64,000 nucleotides of DNA from Sipunculus nudus (lineage: Eukaryota > Annelida > Sipuncula > Golfingiida > Sipunculidae), in assembly GCA_026874595.1 (NCBI GenBank), contig CM049307.1, positions 33,522,862 to 33,586,861 on the forward strand, given 5' to 3'. Position 1 is the first letter of the stretch; each line of letters opens with the position of its first letter. The notes under the pieces were generated by a model. That model worked only from the letters and a program-made list of their open reading frames with translations. It was not told where the DNA came from and made no database searches. Both the position numbers and the translations under genes were made by a program. Positions 49,946-61,309 of the stretch are shown in pieces.

Positions 49946-52424
49946 CCCTCTCACTTCGGAAGTACTGAAGATAACCTACATGCAATGGGGGAGACATCTG
50001 TTTTTGCAAGTGCAAAAAACAAGCCATTCTAGTTACAACTGAGAATCAATACTCATGAGCATTTCCTTCTCCCCAGTCTCACATGGTAATTATTCATGAT
50101 AAAGGATTAAGAAAACAAATAATTGAACAAACCATTCTGTCAAATTCTGTCTTTCTGTGAAGAAAAATTATAGACAGCTGTTGCAAGATTAAAAGTATAA
50201 ATAAAGGATTGTATTACAGAAAATGTGATTTATTTACCAAGCCAAAGAAAAGTTCAGAGACCCATGTACTGGTGCTGTATGTGATAAAACCCCAGACTAT
50301 ACATGACCCAATTTTCAGCTGATCTATCGCATCCTGTTTCTGGGCGTGATTATGGTTGGAAGAATCTTCTTTAGAAATGTCACATATCATCATGACTGAC
50401 TTCAGCAGAGAGTGTGGCAGTTTCTCAAATTATATATAATTTTTGTATTTTATGGTGTTTCTATTTTGGGACACCTTGTAGATGTTACATGGGGGAAAAT
50501 TAGTCTTATTAGAGACTTAGATAATTTCTTGGAATAAGTAGCCTGTGGAAGCATTTGCCTTTCTATTAGCAAGTGAGATCCATACTTCTGGAAGCAGAGA
50601 ACAGTTTTGTTCCATAAAATGCACCTCCATTTTCCTGGATAAATTTTCAGACTTAATATTCATTGTATATAACCAGATATCTTGGGGTATTCAGGGTTTT
50701 CTTTCATTGCTTATTAACTTAACATTGGCTTAATCAGATTAAGAAGATTTGCTGGTAAAGAATCCCTTGTTCAGATTAATTTGTTGTAATTTGTCTTCCT
50801 CCACAACATTATAAAAATATGTATCTAAACATAGCTTTCTACTTTTATGTATTTACCTCTGCCAAAGAGATTATGTTTTCATTCCTGTTAATTTTTTGTT
50901 TGTTGGATTTTTTTGTTAGCATTATTACACAAAAACTACTGAACTGATTTTGAAAAAAAACTTTAGGGATTGGTGGGGCATAAGCACATAATATCTTTCC
51001 TCCATGATTTTTTATAGCTTTCTGAGCTATAGCAATCATCATTTGTCCCTCTGCCTTTCAGTTGTATGTTGATTAACATGGCACAAATTGTAACCATATG
51101 ACATGGAAACCTCTTGACTGAATGTCCAGGGAGTTCCTTAAAAATTTCTTTGAAAGTAGTTGTGTTAGTTATCATCCATTTGCCCAAAACCTGGTATGAT
51201 ATGCTTATTGATCATGAACAGGTTATACCCTGGCACACATTAATGCCTGTGTTCCTGGATCTGTCCTACCATTGGTCTTGGCTTGTCGGTTACTGGATTG
51301 TTAGCAATTTTTGAGTCAAACCTATCTTTCACATACAGCTGAACTACCAACAGTTGCTGGAAGTGCTCTGTGGATTTTTAGAACACATGGTCAAAGGTCA
51401 AGGTCACAGGACTTCTCCTGATTTTTATACTGACCAAGCATCAGTTCATAATGTCATTTTTTTTAATGCTGAACATCTTGGTGCTGTTGACTTTTAGTTA
51501 CACATGCAGGGACATGCTACCAGTGCATCGTTCAGCTAAACATCACTTCATGCATGTCTTTTCTCACCTTCCTTAATAATATATTTGTAGTAGCCTTAGT
51601 AGGTACTGAAAGAGCTTTTGTTTTACATTTGGCTGCAGGCTATAACCAGTACACATGAAATACATGCTTAAGACCTTTTTTAGGGTCCCAGGGTGGGGAT
51701 AGGGGAGGGGGTGGACAAATCTGAACAATCCAAAGGGGATAATACATACAACAAGTCTATGGTCTTAATTTTTAAATCACCATGCTCCACAACTGCTTCC
51801 AGACATTTTTCTTGTTATTTGTCTAGTACATCCAGTATGTTTTCTGCCCTGGGAGATACTTAGTGTTATGGATTAACAAACAGGCTATAGCATTAAGAGT
51901 AAAAACACCCAGTGAAAGAGTTAAGAGTAAAATGACCCAGCGAAAGAGTTGATTTCTCCTCGCAGGGACAAGCTGAGCTCTGGTGATATCAATGTTATGG
52001 CGGGGCAGACTGTAAAAAGAAAAACAAAATCTCATGTCTATATTCATGATACACAGGGTCTCCAGCTGAGACAGATCAGTTGTAGCCTGTAAACTTATCA
52101 GGCCTGTGGGTGGAATCACCCAATTAGATGCTATTCTTGTAGGAGCTATATTTATGAACCTTTATGTAAAGATTGTGTCACATCTAATCAGGATCAAACC
52201 TTAACTTGATATTTCTGATATACTCCACCCTTTAGATCAATAAATCTTAATTAATATGGCTCCCTGCAAATTCATTGTTTGTATGTAGCATTCTTTTATT
52301 ACTGCAACCCATATGAGGCACCAGTAAATCTAATTTGATAAAAATTCTTCTGATGTGGTATATTTTCATCCCAGTGGTATAAAGGCCAGAGCTTGGCATT
52401 AGTGATCTATCTATACAGGTTCTG
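49946..52424. other. Mostly unique sequence with decayed repeat fragments
   Basis: A decayed relative of array 2 lies at about 50845-51410 (GCACAAATTGTAACCATATG, TGTCCAGGGAGTTCCTTAAA). It ends with TGGTCA-A-AGGTCA-AGGTCA at 51388-51406. Nothing gene-like recognised. Confidence 0.45.
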
Positions 52425-52625
52425 TCTGCATCTCTTGGTCTTTCATGCTCTTGTCGCTGTCCATCTCCCTCCATTGCTGCATGTTTGTCTCTGCATCTTC
52501 CCATCTAACTTTTGTACTTGTACTTTTGTCTCTATCAATTTTCTCTCCCTCTGTGTCTCATCATCCTGTCTCTGGTCTGTTTCAGTCTTTATTCTGTGGC
52601 CTTGTCTCTGTGTTTCTTAATCAGG

Positions 52626-53379
52626 TTGTAGCTTAGCTGACTGTAAGTCATAGTGATGCTCCTTTGTCCATCATCAGTCTGCCCATTAAAGGCTGTTAAC
52701 AGAGCATGTTTTGGACCCAATGGACCTATAAAAAGTCACTGAGACTTCATTTCTTTTCCAGTTAAATCCTATTGTTACACTTCAAGAATGCCAAATATCA
52801 AAACCATTGGTTTCATTATGTTCATATTTGGCATAACTACTCCTCTATATCTTTCCTATGTATTTGCCTGAAATAAGGTCAATATTGCATAATTTTTAGG
52901 AGTTGTATGGACCCAAACAAACATAACATATATTGTCGAAATAACGGGAAAGATATTTACCCACTTCACATAGTAACTGTTAAGGCTAGAGAGCCTTTAT
53001 CAAGTATGTAACAGTATTTAATTTAGATTTATTTGTATACCAGAACTTTGACCATGAATCATTTGTTTTCTGTGAGTACTGCTGATTTTATTTTCCCATC
53101 ATGCAAACATAAGGTTATAATCTTTTATAATTTGAAATTTGAAAGCATTAGGTAAAAAACTCTAGCTTTTATTAAAGTTTTTTAGAAGTCACTCATATTT
53201 TACTGCACAGAGGTGGGCATTGAACTTGTACTAATGGTTACTTTAACTGTTATTGATGTACAGTTCATTTTAGGATATAAATAATTTAAGTTTGTCGAAG
53301 CATACATTTCAGATAGATTTTGTAAATTATAGAAAATATGAGATTTAATTAAAAACAACAGTTTTTGCTCTTTTTTATG
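52626..53379 (+). other. Block interrupting the minisatellite (AGCTGACTG-type start)
   Basis: It begins TTGTAGCTTAGCTGACTGTA and continues GTGATGCTCCTTTGTCCATC, matching the start of the next block at 54053. It carries a weak array 2-like segment (CTGTTAACAGAGCATG at about 52691). After about 52850 the sequence is AT-rich and unrecognised; the right boundary is uncertain. Confidence 0.45.
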
Positions 53380-54052
53380 TATCTCTCTATCAGTATCATT
53401 TTATCTGGTCTGCTTCCTTCATCTGTCCTTGCCTTTGTCTGTCTCCTTTAACCTGTCTCTTTAGGTCTTTGTTTCTGACTCCCTTTATCTGTGTTTTGTG
53501 CTATTTTTTTCTTTTTGTATGTTTTCCTCCATTTCATATTCCATTTGTGTCTTCCTCCAACTGATCTGTGTACTCTTTGTTTCTGTCAGCCTCAATCCAT
53601 TTCTCTTTTGCTTTTTCTTTCTGTCTTCCTGCATTTGTCTCTTTTGCTCTTGTTTCTGTTTGGTCTCCCTACATTTGTGTCTTGTCTTTGTCTGTCTCCT
53701 TTCATCTGTCCTTTGTACTCTTGTCTTAGTCAGCCCCCTCTATCTGTCTCTTGCCTTTATCTCTGTCTCCATCCATCTGTATCTCATCTTGTTTCTGTCT
53801 CCATATAAAATCAATATGCTCTTATCAGTCTGTCTCTGCTTCTTTATCAAATGCTCCTGTCTTTGTCTTTCCCATCTTGTTTGTCTTTCTCCCTCCACCT
53901 GTCTCTTGCGCTCTTGTCTCTGTCTCCCTCCAACTGTCCTACATGCAATTCCTCCATTTGTCTTCCTCCATTTGTCTCTTGTCTTCTCTGTTTCCCTCCA
54001 TCTCTGCCCCATGCTCTTGTCTATATCTCTACCTGTCTGCCTCAATTTGTTT

Positions 54053-55126
54053 TTAGTTCAGCTGACTGAAAGTCAACTGAGGTATAGGTATGGTGCTTTG
54101 TCCATCAGCCAGCAGGCTGGTCATCCGTAAGCAGGGCTGGACCCAGAAACTTCTTAGTGTACATCCAGGGAGGTAAATAAAATATCTCCTTTGAAACCTG
54201 AAAGTAGGTCAGTGTGACCTATATCCTCTGAGCGATGAAGCTTGTAAGTACCCCCCCCCCCAGAATAATTAAAAATTTGACACAAAGCCTCCAGTATCTT
54301 GATAATTATTGCATGGATTGCCATGATTCTCACCTTGAATATTGACCAAGACTATTTTCGTCAGTTCCTGAAAACTGGTGCACCACCTGTATTTTTTCCT
54401 TCTGTTTTTGAGACCATCAAATGACTGCAATTATGTCTGGTTCTCAGCTATGGTTTCATCCAGTGTCCTTAAACCAGGTGTGATTATTGATTATGATTGG
54501 TTTCTTCAGTTCCTGAAGACTGGTGGCGCCACCTGTATATTTTTAAGTTTTCATGCATTTTTCCTTTATTTTAAGACTGCCAAATTATATTGATACTATC
54601 AGATGTGCGACTGTGGTTTCATCTTTGTTCTGAAACCTTGTGTTGTTTATTAGGGCCCCACTTGAATAAGTGGATGCCCATTATTAATTACCCTCTCGGT
54701 CTGTCATTTTGTCTTTCTGTATGTCCATAAAATTTGTTTCCTGATGATAACTCCAGTTTGGATAGACATATGGATTTCAAACTTGACTTATGTATGGCCA
54801 ACCTCTAACACAAGAACTCTATTGATTTTGGTGTCATGAGGTCAAAGGTCTTATTTAGAAGAATGTGGATGCATTTTAAGCCAAATATTTCATCCCAAAC
54901 CTTTCTGTCTTCCATGTGGCGCACCTGCCAATAGGGGAAGGTTCCTTTTGATTTTGGGGTCACTATGTCAAAGTTCAAGGTTACAGGGCCCATCCATTGA
55001 CAAATTAGTTAATGGATGAAAACTCTAGTAGACAGGTTACCTTCAAACTGATCACAGGACCCATATTTTGAAAAAAACTCCTTATAGACAAATTCAGCTG
55101 AGCATTGAGACCCATGGGTCCCTAGT
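54053..55126 (+). mobile_element. Interspersed element within the minisatellite
   Basis: It starts TTTAGTTCAGCTGACTGAAA and ends near AATTCAGCTGAGCATTGAG plus ACCCATGGGTCCCTAGTTG. This pattern of an AGCTGA-containing start and an ACCCATGGGT-like palindrome at the end is one I associate with abundant bivalve repeats. Inside is an array 2-type unit (from 54139) with two core copies: GGTGCACCACC at about 54379 and exact GGTGGCGCCACC at 54522-54533. An 11-base poly-C (54251-54261) sits at the same unit position as the one at 33452. AGGTCA-A-AGGTCT lies at 54839. Confidence 0.6.
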
Positions 55127-56283
55127 TGTAGTTTTTTTTTCTATCTGTCTCTCTCCACCTTACTTCTGTGCTCTTTACTTTCTCTTTTTCCATCTTCCTC
55201 CCACTATCTCCCTCCAGCTGGCTCATCTTTTTCACTGTATATCTTGCTCCATATATCTATTGTGCTCTTGCATTTCTCTCTGTTTCTCTGTCTGTATTCT
55301 TTGTTATTTTCTATGTCTATTTGTGGCACATACTCCTAGCTATCTGTTTTCTTTCGGTCTCCTGTGCACTTGTCTCAGTCTCCCTCCACCTTTCTCTTGT
55401 GTACTTGTCTATCTCCCTCAACCTGTCTCATATGCTCTTTTCTCTTGTTTGTCCACCTCGACCTGTCTCTTGTGCTCTTTTTGTTTCTCAATTTGTCTCT
55501 TGTCTTAATGTGTCTGTCTCTCTCCCTACACCTGTCTCATGAGTAATTGTCTCCATCTCCTTTCACTTGTCTATGAGCACTTGTGTCTGTCTCCCTCTAC
55601 CTGCCTCTCATGCTTTTTTCCCTGTCTGTGTCCCTTCACCTGTCTCTTGTGCTCTTGTCTCTGCTCCTCCCTCCATCTGTCCTATATGCCCTTGTCTCTG
55701 TCTGTCTTTCTTCTTTCATTCAACTCTTGTATTCTTTATTTCTGTCACCCTCCATCTATATATATGTCCCATTCTCATGTCTATGTCTCCATCTATCTTC
55801 ATCTATCTGTCTTTTGTGCTTTTTTTCTTTGGCTGTCACCCTTCCATTGTCTGACTTTAGCTGTTTCTTATCTTTGTCTCTGTCTTGCTCCATCTGTCTC
55901 TTGCATTCTTGCTTCTGTCTGACTCCATCTGTATTCTTTGGTATTGTCTATCTATCCATCTGTAGCACATGCTCCTGGATATCTGTTTCCTTCTGTGTCT
56001 TGTACACTTGTCTCTGTCCATCTCATTCCAGCTGTCTCTTGTATATTTGTCTCTGTCTATCTCTTGATCACTTGTGTATATCCCTCAACCTGTCACTTAT
56101 GCTCATCTCTGTCTGCCTCCTCAACCTGCTTCATTTGCTCCTGTCCCTGCATGTCTGCCTCCACCTGCCTCTAGTACTTTTGTCTCTGTTTATCCATCTT
56201 CCTCCATTTGTCTTTTGTGTGCTTAGCATCTGCCTCTCTCCTTTCATTGTCTTTTGTGCTCTTTTCTTTCTCTGTCCCTTTTT

Positions 56284-57286
56284 AGCCCTCAGCCCTTAGG
56301 CTGATGGGCTATTGTCGTCACCCAAGCTGTCCGTCCGTCCGTCCGGCGTCCGTTAACTTTTACCTTGTGAGCGGGATATCTTGAAAAGGATTCACCATCA
56401 GAATTTTATTTCCTCGGTAAAGATGTATATCGACAAAATCTCGGTCAAGTTCGAAATTGGGTGACCTTGACCTATTTTTCTACATTTTAGAGCTGATTAT
56501 AGAAAAACACTTAGATGCTAATTACTCAGGAACCATTTGGTGGATTTTCACAAAACTTACTATGATTATTGGGACTGATAATCTGTACCTGCTTCACAAG
56601 TTTGGTGGCGCCACCTACAATATCTGATTTTTAATGAATTTTTATCGGAATTTTTAACTTTGTGCTTGTGAGCGGGATATCTCTGAAAGGATTAACTGTA
56701 GGAATTTTATTTTTTCAGTGAAGATGTATATTGACAAAATCTCGGTCAAGTTCGAAGATGGGTGACCTTGACCTATTTTTCTACATTTTAGAGCTGATTA
56801 TAGAAAAAACATTTAGAAGCTTATTTCTCAGGAACCATTGGCTGGATTTTCACAATACTTACTATGATCATAGGGAGTGATGGTCTGTAACTGCTGCACA
56901 AGTTTGGGGGCGCCACTTGCAATTTCTCCTTTTTAATGAATTTTTCTTGGATTTTTCAACTTTGGCCTTGTGAGCAGGATATCTATAAAAGGATTCACAA
57001 TAGGAATTTTATTTCTTTGGTGAAGCTGTATATCGACAAAATCTGGGTCAAGTTCAAAGATGGGTGACCTTGACATACTTTTCAAGGTCACAGAGCTGAT
57101 AATAGAATAAAACTTAGAAGCTTATTTTTCAGGAAGCATTTGGTGGATTTAAATGAATCATGGTACATGCCTCTCCATTTTAAATTTATAACTGAGACAT
57201 GTACAGATATACATCCATGTGAGAACAGATACTTAGTACTTGTTACTGTTACCACCTCTAAACACTGTTCTTTTTGGCTGAGGGCT
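56284..57286 (+). mobile_element. 1.0 kb TIR element with three ~300 bp internal repeats, inside the minisatellite
   Basis: It begins AGCCCTCAGCC (56284-56294) and ends with the exact reverse complement GGCTGAGGGCT (57276-57286). TTT flanks each side. The left end is followed by GGCTGATGGGCT, so the terminus itself can fold. A (GTCC)n stretch follows at about 56329-56345. Three units start with GTGAGCGGGATATCT-like sequence at 56367, 56668 and 56970 (period 301-302). They carry TGACCTTGACCT, CTCAGGAACCATT and, in the first two, GGTGGCGCCACC (exact at 56604-56615) or a variant. The third has TGACCTTGA (57065) and TCAAGGTCA (57082). No coding capacity. Confidence 0.75.
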
Positions 57287-57769
57287 TTTGTCAGCTTCTA
57301 CTGATATTCTAGTTTCTGTTGTCTCCTTCCAGTTATCTGTCATCTTTCTCTTGCTTTGTCTCTGTTTATTTATTTCTTGCACTCTGGCCTTTGCCTCTGT
57401 CCTTCCATCTGTATATCATCTTCTTGCCTCTGACTCCATTGGCATTCTTTGCTATTGTCTATCTATTCATCTGTAGTATATGTCCCTGTCGGTTTGTTGC
57501 CTCCACCTGTTCCTAGTGCTGTTGTCTTTGTCTGTCTCTCTCCATTTGTTCTTTGTGCAACTGTCTCTGTGTCTCTTCCTTTGGTTGTCTCTTGTATTCT
57601 TAGTTTCTGTCACCCTTCCATCTGTCTTTTGTGCTCTTGTTTTTTTTTTTTTTCTTTGTCTTCCTCCATTTATCTCTTTGGCTCTGTCTGTTTGTTTGCC
57701 TCTTATTTGTTTCTGTATGTGCACTTGTCTTTATCTAACTTACTCAATTGGCTCTGATGGTCTCTTATA

Positions 57770-57806
<37 letters not shown>

Positions 57807-58290
57807 TTCCTTCTTTCTTCACTTGTCTCTTAATTGTACCCTTATCTTTGTCTCTGTCTGTCCCCTCCATATGTTTTTTGTGTTCTCCCTAATCATCTTG
57901 TCTTGTCCTTGTATCTCTTTCTCCTGTGCTTCTTTCTCTGGCCAAACTTTGTCTTGTATTCAGGATTTCTTGTTCTTTTGTAACATGTGTCATCTTTTTA
58001 CAGCTCCATTTCTCTTGTTCTTTCCTTGTGTGCTTCACAGTGTCTCTTACTCTTGTACTATTCTATGTCTTTTTCTCTTGTACTCCTCAATTTATCTTTT
58101 TCTTTAACTTTTCCAAGTCAGTTCCTTATCAGCCCCTTCCTATCTTTTTTTACTCCTACATTTCTCTTATTCTTGTGTGTTTCTATGGTTTCTCCTGAGT
58201 TCTTTTTCATCTCTCTCTTTCTCTCTGTCTGTCTCTGTTGGTCTGTCTCTGTCTCTCTTGTTCATTTGATTGTGTTTGTTGCTACTTTGT

Positions 58291-60276
58291 CTTTTCAAAG
58301 TTTGCTTCATGTGTCTTTTAAAGTGTGCTTCATGTCTCTTTGGCTGTTGCTTACACATTTATCTAAGTCTTGTGCTTTTCATGTCTTCAAATTTGTATGC
58401 CAGTTCCATTTTACTTCCTCTCCTCCACCCTCAACCATTTGTTCAGTGTTTTTTTTTTTTTTGCTAAATTATCATTGTGTGCATGTGAGTGTGTATATGT
58501 TACTTCATGTCCAGACATTCATAAAGATATTGAAGAAAAAGGTAATGAAGAGTGTGGGTTGGGGGGGGGGGGGAGGGATGTTGTAGGGAATCAGCCATGT
58601 CACCAGTTCCCATTGTGAAGTACATTCATTTCTAATAGCTGCCAGTTTTGTCTTGTATCAGTAATACTGTAGATTGCTCATCCAAACATTTTGGGGTTAT
58701 TTAAGATTTTATATGTTAAATGAGGGATCAGATTTTTTTTCCAGATTTTATTATACAATTATTTTGATATATTTAGGTAACAGTATATTAAATAAACAAT
58801 ATAATCTTAGATCTACAGACATACTCAAGTAAAGAAACAAATCTAATGCACAAATGTAAGCAGATATAGTAATAACAAGGTTAAAAAAGAATGCTAATAA
58901 ATATGTGTTGAGGTGTAGTTCTTCTGGGTATTTTGTCTAAGGAGAGCATATCATTGTTCCCTGTGGCGAGTTACAGGTGAGCAGGGCTGGCTATTGGGGA
59001 TAACAATAATTAGTGTAGACCTTGGTGTATTGAAAATACTGATATGATATACTAAAGATATTCATGAGGGTTTCAATTCATGTTATTCACAAGAGATAAA
59101 ACCATGATGAGGATATGAAACCTTTGTGAATAAGACACTTATATAATGACATCAATCGTCTCACCATTGTTCAGTTATTCAAAACATATTGTCCAGTCAT
59201 CAGTCATTAAAAGGATTTATTTGCTTGTACAGTGAGAATTCAGTAGCTTTTTCCAGATAATTGTTGTAATGTTTTACACTAAGATTGATAAGATATAATG
59301 TATTTCAGGGATGATGATCAACATGTACAATTATCAAAAATTTAGGAATCCCAGACAAATAGACAGTCTTCATGAAATACAGATGATAATATCAACTGAA
59401 AAAAATCACTACCAGTCGGTACCAATTGATAAAGATTGTCCCTATATAGGTATTGATTCTTGTCGGAGCCAACATTTATTCTTTAGACCTCTTACATTAC
59501 CTGATATACTGATAAATTGTGCCAGGCCTACAGATAAGTTAATCTAAGATAGACCAACCACTACTGAAAATACAACAGGAAACCTGTCTTTATGCTAGGC
59601 CAGCCAGGAAGAATTGTATGCATGATTAAAGCAAGTATTTGACAGAATAGTTTAATAAAATATGTTATTGTGGTATGTATCTCTAAGATCAAACAAAGGT
59701 TTTTTATTTATATGAGTCTCAGAAGAGAGTGCTGGACTCTGATAGATCCTTTTAATCAGTGGGACACAGGATCACAAATGGATTACAATCATGTAATGAC
59801 CAAGGTGTCTGTGACCAAGAACAGGGTCACGTGTAACATACCAACCATTAGCTGATTATCTGCTTTTAGGACATCAATCTTTAGATTCCGCTTTCAGATC
59901 TGCTTGTAGCTGGGCCATAACTGATTACTTAAGTAACTATGTTTATTTTTTAGACAATGTGCGATATAACCATAGTATAAACTGCCAAGACAGATTAACA
60001 ATTGCATAAAAAGCATAAACAATCCCATACACTTCTGAACATGAGCATTTGAAAGAAACACCTGTCTATTGTTTCTTAAAATGGTTCTGGATTTAAAAGA
60101 AAATATAATAATTTCTCACATATTTTCATTTAAGACTCTTCTTGATTATGTTTTTGCCAAGTCATATATTTTAGTGAACAGTATATTTAGTAATGGCATG
60201 ACCAATATTATTCATTACAGAGTTGGCCTGTACATATCCAGTATTGGCATGGCCAGTATAATTCAGTACAGGCAAT
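58291..60276. other. Unique sequence with a poly-G tract
   Basis: Sequence past 58290 loses the minisatellite pattern. A 13-base G run lies at 58561-58573. No gene recognised; the 78-codon frame at 59311-59547 has no motif. Confidence 0.5.
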
Positions 60277-60480
60277 GTAGGGCCCTGTGCGGGTCGAAAA
60301 ATTGAACCCCCACCCGTCCCGCATCATGCCTTGTCAGCCCGCCCCGCAATCAAAGAAAAAAATTCTGCCCACCCCCCCAGCAGTCACTATGATTCTTACC
60401 CATCTTGCAAAATTTTCTTTCAGCCCTCACCTGCCCTGCATTTTTTAAGTTTCCAGCTCGCAGTCCAGCCAACAAAATAA
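60277..60480. mobile_element. Possible DNA-transposon end (TAGGGCCCTGTGCGGGTCG)
   Basis: A G+C-rich patch beginning TAGGGCCCTGTGCGGGTCGA and containing CCCACCCGTCCCGC and CAGCCCGCCCCGCA stands out from the AT-rich surroundings. It resembles the terminal parts of hAT-like repeats in which CGGGTC motifs recur. No second end or target duplication was found. The antisense frame through it is a by-product. Confidence 0.4.
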
Positions 60481-61309
60481 TTAAAAAAAAAAAAGTTTTC
60501 AGATCCAAAGGTTTACATATCAAGAAAATTTTACAGCACATATATAAGCCATACTTATTATTAATATAATATGAAATGCTTGCTGATTGGAATGAAAAAT
60601 TAATTTTAATATGTTTTTTGCAATCATTCAAACCATAATTCATGAAATATTTAAAGACATGTTTGATTGGTTAAATGGATTTAATATATACATAATAATT
60701 TAACACACCTTAAATATGTTTACATAAGTAACAGGGGAAATAAACAAACCTTTGGTTTATTGTGTCTGTTTCTGCTTAAATTTATAAAAAAAAGTAAAGA
60801 AAAAAATTAGATTTCTTCAAAGTATGTATATACCCAAAGTTACCTTTTGGAATAGTATTGGCTAATCACATGCCATCAAACTACTGAGATTTGTTGCTGG
60901 ATAAAATCTTTTCAGTCATAATCTGCTAATTATCTGAAACTGAGACTAATCAGGTCAAGGGAGTAAAGGTGTAATCTGACCAATGTGGCTTTAGGTTCAG
61001 GATGTTCATTTAGACAGACATGACCAGAGGAGTGTTTCTTATAGCAGTCATCACCACATTATGCAGTGCCCAAACAGGGATTTGACCAGCCAGTGGTCAA
61101 TGTCAGTTACAATTAGACAGCACATGGAGTTACAATTAGATAATGAATCCACCTTAGGTGGAGTTCTTGGTCAATTGAGTCACCTACAGAGCCAGCTGTA
61201 GCCACACACTTTCTATTGCAAGATCAAAGGTAATCAAGCCCTTGCTTCAAACCAGCCATATTATGTAATAAGTGAGACCTGACACAGGTACAGGGTTACA
61301 GTCCATACC
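60481..61309. other. Unique AT-rich sequence
   Basis: No recognised feature between the G+C-rich patch and the satellite array. Confidence 0.5.

Larger units (their letters stand above)
52425..58290. repeat. C/T-rich minisatellite, ~36-39 bp unit, interrupted by other elements
   Basis: The unit is a variant of CTTGTCTCTGTCTCCCTCCA followed by YCTGTCTCTTGTGCT. It fills 52425-52625, 53380-54052, 55127-56283 and 57287-58290. Because units are often close to 36 bases, frames stay open as a 12-residue periodic Leu/Ser/Cys/Val peptide; this produces the longest ORFs of the window (210 codons at 53498-54130, 238 at 55583-56299). Several frames and both strands are open at once, so these are artefacts. 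A pure (CTGT)n run lies at about 57770-57806. The minisatellite resumes in the same register style after each interruption. Confidence 0.85.

Noticed and set aside
53498-56299. Long + strand ORFs of 210 and 238 codons
   Set aside because: They read a C/T-rich minisatellite. Several frames and the opposite strand are open together, and the peptides are 12-residue periodic Leu/Ser/Cys/Val strings that are cut where repeat elements interrupt the array.
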